18,521 nt of DNA from Desulfobacteraceae bacterium (GCA_030638935.1 DAOWDR010000424.1:1-18521), one strand, 5' to 3'; shown: positions 8,638-16,020, counted from the first letter of the stretch. Numbers and translations: made by a program. Notes: generated by a model not told the origin, from the letters alone.

Positions 8638-8662
8638 GTTAATCATTGGAATAGCTATAAGA

Positions 8663-10258
8663 TTATTTCAGATCAACACCGTAGAAAATGTGTCCGCCAA
8701 AGGGATCGATTTTATAACCAACCACTTTTTTGCTCATGGGTTCATATACGATTGAATGGGCAATCGTTACCCAGGGAGCTTGCTCTTTAAAGATAAGCTG
8801 AGCTTCTTCATAAAGCTTTGTTCTTTCTTTAATGTCTGAAACCTGCTTGGCCTTTTTAAGAAGATCATCAAAGGGCTTGTAACACCACATGGCTCTATTA
8901 CCTGAACCAACTGCATCACAACTCAAAAGAACTGCAAGGAAGTTATCAGGATCACCATTATCACCGGTCCATCCCAAGAGAACGGTTGAATGCTCGCCGG
9001 CCTTTGACCGTTTGAGGTATTCACCCCATTCATAGGAAATAATTTTTGCCTTAACCCCTACTTTTGACCAGTCTTCCTGAATAATTTCAGCCATTCTTCT
9101 TGCATTGGGATTGTAAGGCCGCTGTACAGGCATTGCCCAGATGTCAGTCTCAAATCCATTGGGATATCCGGCTTCAGCAAGAAGTTTTTTTGCTGCAGCA
9201 ACATCATAGTCATAATCTTTTACCTTGTCGTTATAGGACCAGATTGTTGGAGGGATGGGATTTTTAGCAATTTTGCCGGAACCCTGGAATACTGCATCCA
9301 TTATGGCCTGCTTGTTCATGGCCATACTCAATGCCCGGCGAACTCTAACATCCTGGAATTCTTTTACCTTTGTATTAAAAGCAAGATACCCAACATTCAA
9401 ACCCTCTTTTTCCATCAGGTTAATATTTGAATCTTTTTTCATTGCCGCAAGGTCGGCAGGGTTTGGATATGGCATGAGGTGGGCTTCACCTGCTTTAAGT
9501 TTTGCATAGCGGACAGATGCATCCGGTGTAATTGAGAAAACAAGTTTGTCAATTTTGGCCCGGCCTTGCCAATATTTATCATGTGCTATGTATCTGATGG
9601 TGGAGTCTTTTTGATAGGAAACAAATACAAAAGGACCGGTTCCAACAGGCTTTTGATCAAAATCATCAAGGGTACCAGCTTTAATCATATTGTCTGCATA
9701 CTCTGCGGAATGAATGGAACCAAGATCCATTGCCATGTTGGCAATAAAAGGAGCTTCAGGTCTGGTTAAATTAAAAACAACAGTATAATCATCTTTTTTT
9801 TCAATACTGCTGATAAGAGAACCCATGCTCATGGCTTCGAAGTATTCGTATGATCCGCCGGATACTTTATGGTATGGATGATTTTTGTCCTTTTGACGCA
9901 TAAAAGTAAAAAGAACATCGTCTGCATTAAACTGACGGGTGGGTTTAAAATAGGAAGTTGTGTGGAAATCAACATCTTTTCTTAAATGGAAGGTATAGGT
10001 CTTGCCGTCTGCAGATACATCCCAGGATGTTGCAAGGCCTGGAACAATATTTGTTCCGCCACGCTCAAACATTGATAATTTATCAAAAAGCTGCCTGGAT
10101 GAAGCGTCAAAGGTGGTTCCCGATGTGTAAAGCGCAGGAGTGAAACCTTCAGGACTGCCCTCTGAGCAGTAAACAAAGGTTTTGGCCTGAACAGATACCG
10201 CGATCATGCAAAAAATGACTGCAAGACTTGTGACTGATAAAAATTTACGCCATTTCAT
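8663..10258 (-). CDS. dppA: Periplasmic dipeptide-binding protein DppA
   Basis: Captures dipeptides in the periplasm and delivers them to DppBC. 531 aa, family SBP_bac_5. A signal peptide is evident: Lys/Arg start, hydrophobic core LAVIFCMIAVSV, cleavage probably after VQA (residue 25). The mature protein closely resembles E. coli DppA as I recall it: KTFVYCSEGSPEGF at the start, KVSGGSYEYFEAM, TRPEAPF, GTGPF, FSITPDASVRYAKL, MPYPNPAD, WAMPVQRPYNPNARR, and GWTGDNGDPDNF. The last two contain residues that in E. coli bind the peptide carboxylate and amino ends. That makes dipeptides (and perhaps haem, as in E. coli) a better call than nickel or longer peptides. ATG at 10258 has GGGGAG about 7 nt upstream. 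First gene of dppABCDF; no peptidase is adjacent. Confidence 0.95.
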   Translation of the reverse strand: MKWRKFLSVTSLAVIFCMIAVSVQAKTFVYCSEGSPEGFTPALYTSGTTFDASSRQLFDKLSMFERGGTNIVPGLATSWDVSADGKTYTFHLRKDVDFHTTSYFKPTRQFNADDVLFTFMRQKDKNHPYHKVSGGSYEYFEAMSMGSLISSIEKKDDYTVVFNLTRPEAPFIANMAMDLGSIHSAEYADNMIKAGTLDDFDQKPVGTGPFVFVSYQKDSTIRYIAHDKYWQGRAKIDKLVFSITPDASVRYAKLKAGEAHLMPYPNPADLAAMKKDSNINLMEKEGLNVGYLAFNTKVKEFQDVRVRRALSMAMNKQAIMDAVFQGSGKIAKNPIPPTIWSYNDKVKDYDYDVAAAKKLLAEAGYPNGFETDIWAMPVQRPYNPNARRMAEIIQEDWSKVGVKAKIISYEWGEYLKRSKAGEHSTVLLGWTGDNGDPDNFLAVLLSCDAVGSGNRAMWCYKPFDDLLKKAKQVSDIKERTKLYEEAQLIFKEQAPWVTIAHSIVYEPMSKKVVGYKIDPFGGHIFYGVDLK

Positions 10259-10332
10259 CTTTTTCTCCCCTTAAAAATAGTTAATAATATAAAATCAGAT
10301 CAAACATTGAATTTAAAGAGTAACAATTCATT

Positions 10333-10359
10333 TTTATAAACACCGGACAAACAAGTCAA
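10333..10359 (-). promoter_or_regulatory. Possible dppA promoter
   Basis: On the minus strand TTGACT (10354-10359) is followed 15 bases later by TATAAA (10333-10338), leaving a leader of about 70 bases before dppA. The spacer is shorter than the preferred 17, so this is only a candidate; AT-rich sequence nearer the gene (10275-10295) offers alternative -10 boxes. Confidence 0.3.
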
Positions 10360-10387
10360 GGGGAAATAAAAGATACTAGGGAAGGAA

Positions 10388-10432
10388 AGGAGATCAAGAT
10401 CTTCCAGATTGACACCTGATTTTAGATCTCCT
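10388..10432. promoter_or_regulatory. Inverted repeat around the ZIP-gene promoter, possible operator
   Basis: AGGAGATC (10388-10395) is repeated exactly in inverted form as GATCTCCT (10425-10432), arm centres 37 bases apart. The left arm lies just upstream of the -35 box. The right arm fills the end of the spacer and reaches the first base of the -10 box. A smaller palindrome AAGATCTT (10396-10403) sits next to the left arm. The geometry fits a regulator bound to both arms. The regulator is unknown; a metal sensor would suit the downstream gene, but this is inference. As an RNA stem it would have 8 bp and a 29-base loop, which is less likely. Confidence 0.4.
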
Positions 10433-10437
10433 ATAAT
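10409..10437 (+). promoter_or_regulatory. Consensus sigma-70 promoter of the ZIP transporter gene
   Basis: TTGACA at 10409-10414 and TATAAT at 10432-10437 are separated by exactly 17 bases, matching the consensus at all twelve positions. The predicted start of transcription is near 10444, giving a leader of about 35 bases that ends with GGAG five bases before the ATG at 10479. A promoter this strong implies high basal expression unless repressed. Confidence 0.8.
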
Positions 10438-10478
10438 TTTTTTAAACCATGGAAATAATGAGGTGAACTGGAGATAAG

Positions 10479-11294
10479 ATGATAGATTTTATTCAGCAAT
10501 ACAGTCCCGTTACCCAGGCACTTGCGGCCACTCTCTTTACCTGGGGCGTCACTGCAGCAGGGGCGGCTCTGGTTTTTTTTACAAAAAAGGTAAATCCTAA
10601 ATTTATGGATTCCATGCTTGGCTTTGCTGCAGGAGTCATGATTGCTGCAAGTTTCTGGTCACTGCTTGCGCCTGGCATAGAAATGGCTGAACAGATGGGG
10701 CATATCCCTTGGTTGACCGCAGTAGTCGGTTTCATGGGGGGGGGGATTTTCATGCGTTTAACCGATTTTTTTCTACCCCATCTCCATCCGGGATTGAAGA
10801 TTGAGCAAAGTGAGGGGATAAAGACATCCTGGCAGCGAAGTACCCTTCTGGTGCTTGCCATCACCCTCCATAATATTCCAGAGGGCCTTGCAGTCGGTGT
10901 CGCCTTTGGGGCGGTGGCAGCCAATCTTCCCTCCGCAACCATTGGCGGTGCCATTGCCCTGGCAATTGGTATCGGGCTCCAGAATTTTCCCGAGGGTGCG
11001 GCTGTTTCCCTGCCATTGAGACGGGAAGGCATGGGGCGGACCAGAGCCTTTTTGATGGGACAGGCCTCGGGCATGGTGGAGCCCGTTGCCGGGGTGATCG
11101 GTGCTGCCTTTGTTCTTTATATGCAGGATCTTTTGCCCTATGCACTCTGCTTTGCTGCCGGCGCCATGATTTTTGTGGTGGTGGAAGAATTGATCCCTGA
11201 ATCCCAGCGGACCCAGGCCCACATTGATACAGTCACCATGGCAACCATGCTCGGGTTTACCGTAATGATGAGCCTGGATGTGGCCCTGGGATGA
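10479..11294 (+). CDS. ZIP family metal transporter, GufA-like
   Basis: Inner-membrane carrier for divalent metal ions (zinc, perhaps iron or manganese) into the cytoplasm. 271 aa with about eight hydrophobic segments, as in prokaryotic ZIP proteins. The metal-binding helices carry the signatures HNIPEG (131-136, helix 4) and QNFPEG (168-173, helix 5). EELIPES near 236-242 is another family motif. The helix-3/4 loop is short, with a small HLHPG cluster (101-105) in place of a long His-rich loop. Overall shape (large SGMVEPVAG helix, LG-x-D-like end) suits the GufA/ZIP11 branch better than ZupT, but I cannot settle this without alignment. A G10 run at 10736-10745 lies in the third hydrophobic segment. 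It is followed 42 bases later by the SixA-like gene, probably in the same transcript. Confidence 0.88.
   Translation: MIDFIQQYSPVTQALAATLFTWGVTAAGAALVFFTKKVNPKFMDSMLGFAAGVMIAASFWSLLAPGIEMAEQMGHIPWLTAVVGFMGGGIFMRLTDFFLPHLHPGLKIEQSEGIKTSWQRSTLLVLAITLHNIPEGLAVGVAFGAVAANLPSATIGGAIALAIGIGLQNFPEGAAVSLPLRREGMGRTRAFLMGQASGMVEPVAGVIGAAFVLYMQDLLPYALCFAAGAMIFVVVEELIPESQRTQAHIDTVTMATMLGFTVMMSLDVALG
10736..10745 (+). repeat. Ten-G homopolymer inside the ZIP gene
   Basis: Ten consecutive G residues span the last base of an ATG and three GGG glycine codons (M-G-G-G, residues 86-89). The local sequence is otherwise of moderate GC content. Gain or loss of one G would frameshift the gene about one third of the way in, so this is a potential replication-slippage switch and also a possible sequencing-error spot. 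In the given sequence the frame is intact. Confidence 0.9.
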
Positions 11295-11336
11295 TGGGGA
11301 TAGAATCAAACAAATTAGTTTAAAGGAGGCGGTAAC

Positions 11337-11807
11337 ATGGCATTGTTTTTAGTTCAGCACGGCATCAGTGCATCAAAGGATGCGGACCCTGAAAAAGGCC
11401 TTTCCGACCTTGGCTTTGAAGAAACAAAGAAAATTGCACCTGTTGCCAAAGGCTATGGCATACCCGTGGTAAAAATTGTCCACTCGGGCAAGAAGCGGGC
11501 GGAACAGACCGCAGGGATTTATCATAAGGCCCTGGGCCTGGAAAATTCAATGGAAGCGATTTCCGGCATCAATCCTCTGGATGATGTAAGGGCCTTTGCC
11601 GATAGGATCTATCCTGGTAGTAATTGGATGGTGGTGGGCCATATGCCCTTCATGGAAAAACTGGTATCCTATCTGACCACAGGATCCGAAGAGATCCTGG
11701 TCTACAAGTTCCAGAATTCCGGGATTGTCTGCCTTGATACAAGGGAAGGGGAGGGGCGGGAGCCGGACTGGTTCATAAAATGGACCCTGAATCCCAATAT
11801 TTCCTGA
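11337..11807 (+). CDS. SixA-like histidine phosphatase family protein
   Basis: Small (156 aa) cytosolic member of the histidine phosphatase (phosphoglycerate-mutase-like) superfamily, closest in size and layout to SixA, which removes phosphate from phosphohistidine proteins. The catalytic His8 is in LVQHG, where most members have R-H-G: the first phosphate-binding Arg is Gln7. Other pocket residues are kept: Arg54 in SGKKRAEQT and His102 in VVGHMPFMEKL. The start has a strong ribosome site (AAAGGAGG, 7 nt before ATG). It lies 42 bases after the ZIP gene and converges on the CHASE gene, with no clear terminator in the 81 bases between. True substrate unknown. QHG variants occur in related anaerobes as I recall, so activity may be altered rather than lost. 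Confidence 0.8.
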   Translation: MALFLVQHGISASKDADPEKGLSDLGFEETKKIAPVAKGYGIPVVKIVHSGKKRAEQTAGIYHKALGLENSMEAISGINPLDDVRAFADRIYPGSNWMVVGHMPFMEKLVSYLTTGSEEILVYKFQNSGIVCLDTREGEGREPDWFIKWTLNPNIS

Positions 11808-11888
11808 TTTGTCATTGTTTTTAACTGTGAGGATCCCAAATCGGTTTCAACCACAAGATCTCAGCCCTGGATATTGACGCTAAAACTT

Positions 11889-13040
11889 TTATTTGCCTTT
11901 ATTTTTTTTCATGTCAATGTACCAATTTTGTTCTCCATATAGTTTGTCCGAGCATTCCGGGCAGATACCATGACTGAAAGAAGCTTCCGAATGTTTTTCT
12001 ATGAATGATTCCAATAAATTCCAATAGCCTTTATCGTCACGGATTTTTTTACAATTCGAACAGATCGGTACTATGCCCTTTAAACTTTTAATTTCTTCAA
12101 TTGCCTTTTGCAACTTGTCTTTTTCAAAAGACAAGTCAGTTGTTTTCTGAGTTAATTTTGAATTTAAATTTTGAATTTTATTAGATCTTTCTCTGTCTTT
12201 ATTTTGTTGATGGAAGAAGAAAAGTCCAATGATCAATGCCGCCGTTATACCGATGGTGCGGAATGGAAATCCAGGATTCGACATTGCATCTTTTGAACAA
12301 AGTTTCAATAGCCATAATCCGTTTGGTACTTTAATCGGCAGGACATGATCCCAATGATTGGTAACTGTTTCAGATGAGCTGAAAATGGGAGGATTCTTTG
12401 AATCCGGATCATCCCCAACTATTTGGTATAAAACGCCCTGGTTTTCCAAATTTAATAAAGATTTGGGTAATAGGTCTTCGATATAGATCAACACTATGGT
12501 GAATCCCCAAAAAAGATCATGTCCGGATTGGTTTTTAAAAATCGGTTTTCGGGCTATGATGGCCATTCGGTTGTTCTGTATTAGTCGTAAAGGTCCGACA
12601 ATGGTTAGCGCTTTGTCCTTAATTGTTTTTAACGCACCGTCATTTCGCCGTTGATCCTTCAGCAGATCATGTCCAACCGCACCTTCATTCCCTGGGAGTG
12701 GATAAATATATTGAACAATTCCATCTGGGGCCAATTGAATTGCGCTGATATTTGGATTGGTCCGCATAATATTTTCACCCCATTCTTCAAATTTTCCAAG
12801 GTCATAATTAGAAGCAGAAAGGAAAATATCTAAAACATCCGTTGTAAATATCCCATTGTTCAGGTTCTGTTGGATTTGCTGTGTAATAAAACTGCCGGTA
12901 TCTACAAGGTCTTTTAAAATAAGATTTTTCTCATGGGACAGATCGAGCTGATAGATCACCTCGGAAAGAGCTATGAGGCAACCTACTATAATGATGGTAT
13001 AAACAACGATTAATCTTTTCGTTTTGATTGTATACCCCAT
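11889..13040 (-). CDS. Membrane CHASE-domain sensor with C-terminal C-x-x-C module, no kinase domain
   Basis: 383 aa. A transmembrane helix (~10-32) is followed by an extracytoplasmic CHASE-like domain (~40-245), recognisable from SAIQLAPDGIVQYIYPLPGNEGAVGHDLL and, further on, the GPLRLIQNNRMAIIARKPIF type of core. A second helix (~262-278) leads to a charged coiled coil (~280-320) and a C-terminal module with C327-x2-C330 and C360-x2-C363 (ICSNCKKIRDDKGYW ... GICPEC), probably metal binding. This module is frequent at the ends of PAS, receiver and kinase-type proteins of sulfate reducers; I know no established function. There is no HisKA, HATPase, GGDEF or methyl-accepting domain. The start at 13040 has a poor ribosome site. 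It lies 159 bases downstream of the hybrid kinase gene on the same strand. Confidence 0.75.
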   Translation of the reverse strand: MGYTIKTKRLIVVYTIIIVGCLIALSEVIYQLDLSHEKNLILKDLVDTGSFITQQIQQNLNNGIFTTDVLDIFLSASNYDLGKFEEWGENIMRTNPNISAIQLAPDGIVQYIYPLPGNEGAVGHDLLKDQRRNDGALKTIKDKALTIVGPLRLIQNNRMAIIARKPIFKNQSGHDLFWGFTIVLIYIEDLLPKSLLNLENQGVLYQIVGDDPDSKNPPIFSSSETVTNHWDHVLPIKVPNGLWLLKLCSKDAMSNPGFPFRTIGITAALIIGLFFFHQQNKDRERSNKIQNLNSKLTQKTTDLSFEKDKLQKAIEEIKSLKGIVPICSNCKKIRDDKGYWNLLESFIEKHSEASFSHGICPECSDKLYGEQNWYIDMKKNKGK

Positions 13041-13079
13041 GCCATTAAAATTGAAAATAACGAATTAAGATATTAAAAA

Positions 13080-13108
13080 AACATACTAAGAAAAGGAAAA
13101 ATTAACAA
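13080..13108 (-). promoter_or_regulatory. Possible promoter of the CHASE gene
   Basis: On the minus strand TTGTTA (13103-13108) and TATGTT (13080-13085) have a 17-base spacer and match the sigma-70 consensus at four of six positions each, about 40 bases before the ATG. The region is very AT-rich, so chance matches are easy. Confidence 0.3.
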
Positions 13109-13160
13109 GACTTTTAAGGTTGTATTGACCTTTTTCCTGATTGTCGCAAGCATTTGAATA

Positions 13161-13191
13161 GAAAAATTTTTTGGATGCAGGCTCCCAAAAA
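13161..13191 (-). terminator. Weak terminator candidate after the hybrid kinase gene
   Basis: Just past the kinase stop, the minus strand has TTTTTGG and its exact complement CCAAAAA (13168-13174 and 13185-13191) around a 10-base loop, followed by A and five T residues. The stem is only 7 bp and AT-rich, so termination may be partial and the CHASE gene could still be reached by read-through. Confidence 0.35.
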
Positions 13192-13199
13192 TTAAGGGG

Positions 13200-16007
13200 T
13201 TAGGTATAATGGATCTGATGGAATGCTTTGGCAAGGCGGTCCCGGGTAACCGGTTTTTCCATCCAGGTTTCATATCCTGGTTCCAAAAGTGTGGTGACAG
13301 ATTCCGGAGGGGAACCCGTTGAAAGAAGGATGATTTTTGCGCCCTGGGCCCGGGAGATAGCCTTGGATCTCTCCCATTGTCTGATTTTTCCCATTACCTG
13401 GGGGCCGTCAAGACCCTGCATCTCAATTTCCAGGAAGATCAAATGATATGGATCATTGTCATTGTGGGCCCTGACAAAAGCATTCAGTGCCTCCAGGCCG
13501 TTGATGGCCACATCACATTCCCCGTATCCGGAAAGTAGTATTTGGGATTTTTTCCTGGAGTCAAACCCGGCATCCACAATCAAAAATTTCATGAATAGAT
13601 TTTTTACCGAATAGGTGACCATGAAATCCTGGAGCCTGGTGCAGGCATTGGACAAGGCGATAAACCCTTTTTTAATGGAGGGGTTATTCCCGGCAGCAAC
13701 CGCCCGTTCAAGGCTGAAAGCAGCATCCATAACTGGTTTGCACGAAAGGTTTTTAACCGAATCCCTGAATCCGGCAAGGGCGGTTACCATGGAGGGGAAA
13801 TCTTGATCCTCCAGATGCTTTTTGATTTGAGTTAATATATCTTCATGGGTGTCACAAAAGGTATCAAAGCATTCCTTGATCAAATGCTTGTTTCCATCCA
13901 TTGTTTTGATGAGTTCGTCAAGATCAATGATAAGGTCTTTGTCAGGTATTGTTTTGCGGGATGAATTTTCGGACATGGAATGGAGGATGGCGTCCTCCAG
14001 AGCTTTGCGCTTTATGGGTTTTGTTATATAATTGTCCATTCCCGATGCCAGGAACTTTTCCCTGTCTCCTTTCATGGCATTGGCGGTCAGGGCTATGATG
14101 GGAATATGGGGGGTGGGGGAAGGATAATCGTTTTCCAGTTCCCGGATGGCACGGGTGGCTTCAAGCCCGTCCATGACAGGCATTTGTCCATCCATGAGGA
14201 TCAGGTGAAATTTGTTTTTTTGATACATATCCAGGGCTTCTGCTCCGTTCTGGGCAATGGTGACCTTGTGGCCCAGCTTTTTTAACATATTTACAGCCAC
14301 TTTCTGGTTCATCTTATTGTCTTCGGCCAGAAGAATGTTCAGATTGGCCCCTATCTCCAACGCCGCCTTGGGTTCTTCCAGGCTGAACCGGGTGGCTGTT
14401 TCCTCTTTGGCGGGTTCCATGCCATGGGCCTTGGTAAGGCAGTATAGTACATGGTTTTTGTAAACCGGTTTTGCAAGCTGAGTTTCAAATCCGGCGTTTG
14501 TAAATGCTGCAGATTCCAGTCGTTTTGCCGTATAACCCATTAAAATTAATTGGGGGGCTTTGATGGAACTATTTTCCCGGATTATTTTGGCAATGGCAAT
14601 GCCGTCAAGGCCGGGCATCTCCAGGTCAATAAAGACCGTGTTGAAAGGTGTCTTCTCCAATTGGGCATCCATGAGTTTTTCCATGGCCATGGTATGGTTT
14701 TGGGCATGATCTGCAACGCAGCCAAAGGAGTGAAGATGCTGGGTAAGTATTTTTCGACAGGAATCAGTGTCATCCACCACCAGACATTTCAAGGTTTTAA
14801 CCTTGTTTGGGATCTTTTTTGGTTTGTGCCTAACGGCTGCCTGTTTGCGAAAAGATGAGGTGAACCAGAAGTTGGAGCCCTCTCCCTTCCGGCTTTTTAC
14901 CCCGATTTCACCACCCATTAATTCGGCAAGCTGTTTGGAAATTTTGAGGCCAAGACCGGTGCCCCCGTATTTCCGGGTGGTGGAAGCATCCACCTGGGAA
15001 AAGGATCGAAACAGTCTCTTTTTCTGCTCCTTGGAAATTCCAATTCCCGTATCAATAACTTCAAATCGCAGCATGACCTTTTTTGGGCTTTCCGATACCA
15101 GGGAAACCTTGAGCAGAACCTCTCCCTTGTCCACAAATTTAATGGCATTGCCGGCCAGGTTGATGATGATCTGCCTTAGCCGGGTGGGATCTCCCTTTAA
15201 AAAAATTGGAACATTCTCTTCGATCATGCAGATAAATTCAATGCTTTTTTCCCTGGCCTTGGTAGCCATTATCTGTCCGATATCGTTGAGTTCTTTGCCC
15301 AGGTCAATATCAATGGTCTCAATTTCCATTTTTCCGGCTTCAACTTTGGAAAAATCAAGAATATCGTTGATGATGGTGAGCAATGCTTCTGCACTGTGAC
15401 GGATGGCCTCTGCATACTCTTCCTGTTCCGGGGAAAGTTCTGTCTCAATTAAAATATCAGCCATACCGATGACCCCGTTCATTGGGGTTCTGATCTCATG
15501 GCTCATGTTGGCCAGAAAGGAACTTTTCGCAACATTGGCCGCCTCTGCTTCCTCCTTGGCCTGTTTTAAATAAATGGTCTGTTTTTCAATCTGTTTTTCA
15601 AGGTATTTTTTGGATACCTGGCGCTGGAGATGAACCGATATCCTTGCTATGAGCAGTTCTTTGATAAATGGTTTGGCAATGAAATCGCTGGCGCCGGCCT
15701 TAAAAATAAGGGATTCTGTTTTCTGGTTGGCCTGGGATGTCAGGAAAATGACAGGGATGGATTTGAGCGCCTCATCTGTATTGATCCTTTTGCAAAGTGT
15801 TTCTCCGTCCATATTGGGCATATTCAAATCAGTCAACACAATGTCAATTTCAGGGGCATCCTTGTGTTGGAGCAGTTCGAGGGCCTGGACCCCATCATTG
15901 GCGGTGAAAACCTTAAAACCTTCTCCCCCCAATGCTTTCCGGACCGTCATTCGAATAAATTCGGAATCATCTACAATCAATATTGAAGGGGTCTCTGATA
16001 GTTTCAA
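13200..16007 (-). CDS. Soluble hybrid histidine kinase, REC-HisKA-HATPase-REC-REC-HPt(degenerate)-REC(degenerate)
   Basis: 935 aa, no membrane helix or PAS/GAF sensor. Domain order: receiver 1 (~7-125: DD at 13-14, phospho-Asp60, Thr90, Lys112); coiled linker; HisKA with His170 in FLANMSHEIRTPMNG; HATPase with N-box Asn283/287, DTGIGIS (319-325) and GGTGLGL (348-354). Receiver 2 (~405-525) has Asp461 and Lys513; receiver 3 (~555-680) has Asp606, Thr641 and Lys663. An HPt-like helical region (~690-800) reads ALAGFRDSVKNL where the His motif belongs, with Ala745 at the histidine site. A final receiver (~806-935) starts MKFLIVDAG, has Glu860 (FLEIEMQGLDG) for the acceptor Asp, and keeps Lys918. 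The start is TTG with AAGGA 8 nt upstream, and the next Met (residue 20) would cut into receiver 1. It lies 11 bases after the GNAT gene, so is likely co-transcribed and coupled. Confidence 0.92.
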   Translation of the reverse strand: MKLSETPSILIVDDSEFIRMTVRKALGGEGFKVFTANDGVQALELLQHKDAPEIDIVLTDLNMPNMDGETLCKRINTDEALKSIPVIFLTSQANQKTESLIFKAGASDFIAKPFIKELLIARISVHLQRQVSKKYLEKQIEKQTIYLKQAKEEAEAANVAKSSFLANMSHEIRTPMNGVIGMADILIETELSPEQEEYAEAIRHSAEALLTIINDILDFSKVEAGKMEIETIDIDLGKELNDIGQIMATKAREKSIEFICMIEENVPIFLKGDPTRLRQIIINLAGNAIKFVDKGEVLLKVSLVSESPKKVMLRFEVIDTGIGISKEQKKRLFRSFSQVDASTTRKYGGTGLGLKISKQLAELMGGEIGVKSRKGEGSNFWFTSSFRKQAAVRHKPKKIPNKVKTLKCLVVDDTDSCRKILTQHLHSFGCVADHAQNHTMAMEKLMDAQLEKTPFNTVFIDLEMPGLDGIAIAKIIRENSSIKAPQLILMGYTAKRLESAAFTNAGFETQLAKPVYKNHVLYCLTKAHGMEPAKEETATRFSLEEPKAALEIGANLNILLAEDNKMNQKVAVNMLKKLGHKVTIAQNGAEALDMYQKNKFHLILMDGQMPVMDGLEATRAIRELENDYPSPTPHIPIIALTANAMKGDREKFLASGMDNYITKPIKRKALEDAILHSMSENSSRKTIPDKDLIIDLDELIKTMDGNKHLIKECFDTFCDTHEDILTQIKKHLEDQDFPSMVTALAGFRDSVKNLSCKPVMDAAFSLERAVAAGNNPSIKKGFIALSNACTRLQDFMVTYSVKNLFMKFLIVDAGFDSRKKSQILLSGYGECDVAINGLEALNAFVRAHNDNDPYHLIFLEIEMQGLDGPQVMGKIRQWERSKAISRAQGAKIILLSTGSPPESVTTLLEPGYETWMEKPVTRDRLAKAFHQIHYT

Positions 16008-16015
16008 TATAATTG

Positions 16016-16020
16016 TCCTT
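16016..16020 (-). promoter_or_regulatory. Ribosome binding site for the TTG start of the hybrid kinase
   Basis: AAGGA on the minus strand overlaps the TAA stop of the GNAT gene and sits 8 nt before the TTG at 16007. It supports the rare start codon and suggests translational coupling of the two genes. Confidence 0.6.

Noticed and set aside
10493..11074. Long minus-strand open frame (193 codons) opposite the ZIP gene.
   Set aside because: Its translation is rich in Pro, Arg and Ala with no domain, whereas the plus strand encodes a clear ZIP protein with promoter and ribosome site.
11808..11888. Terminator between the converging SixA-like and CHASE genes.
   Set aside because: No stem longer than a few bases and no paired T-run could be found.
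13073..13273. Small minus-strand frame (66 codons) between the kinase and the CHASE gene.
   Set aside because: It overlaps the end of the kinase gene out of frame and has no ribosome site or recognisable sequence.
14767..15399. 210-codon plus-strand open frame opposite the hybrid kinase.
   Set aside because: It is antisense to the conserved HATPase and HisKA region, has no recognisable domain or ribosome site, and is explained by the codon use of the kinase.
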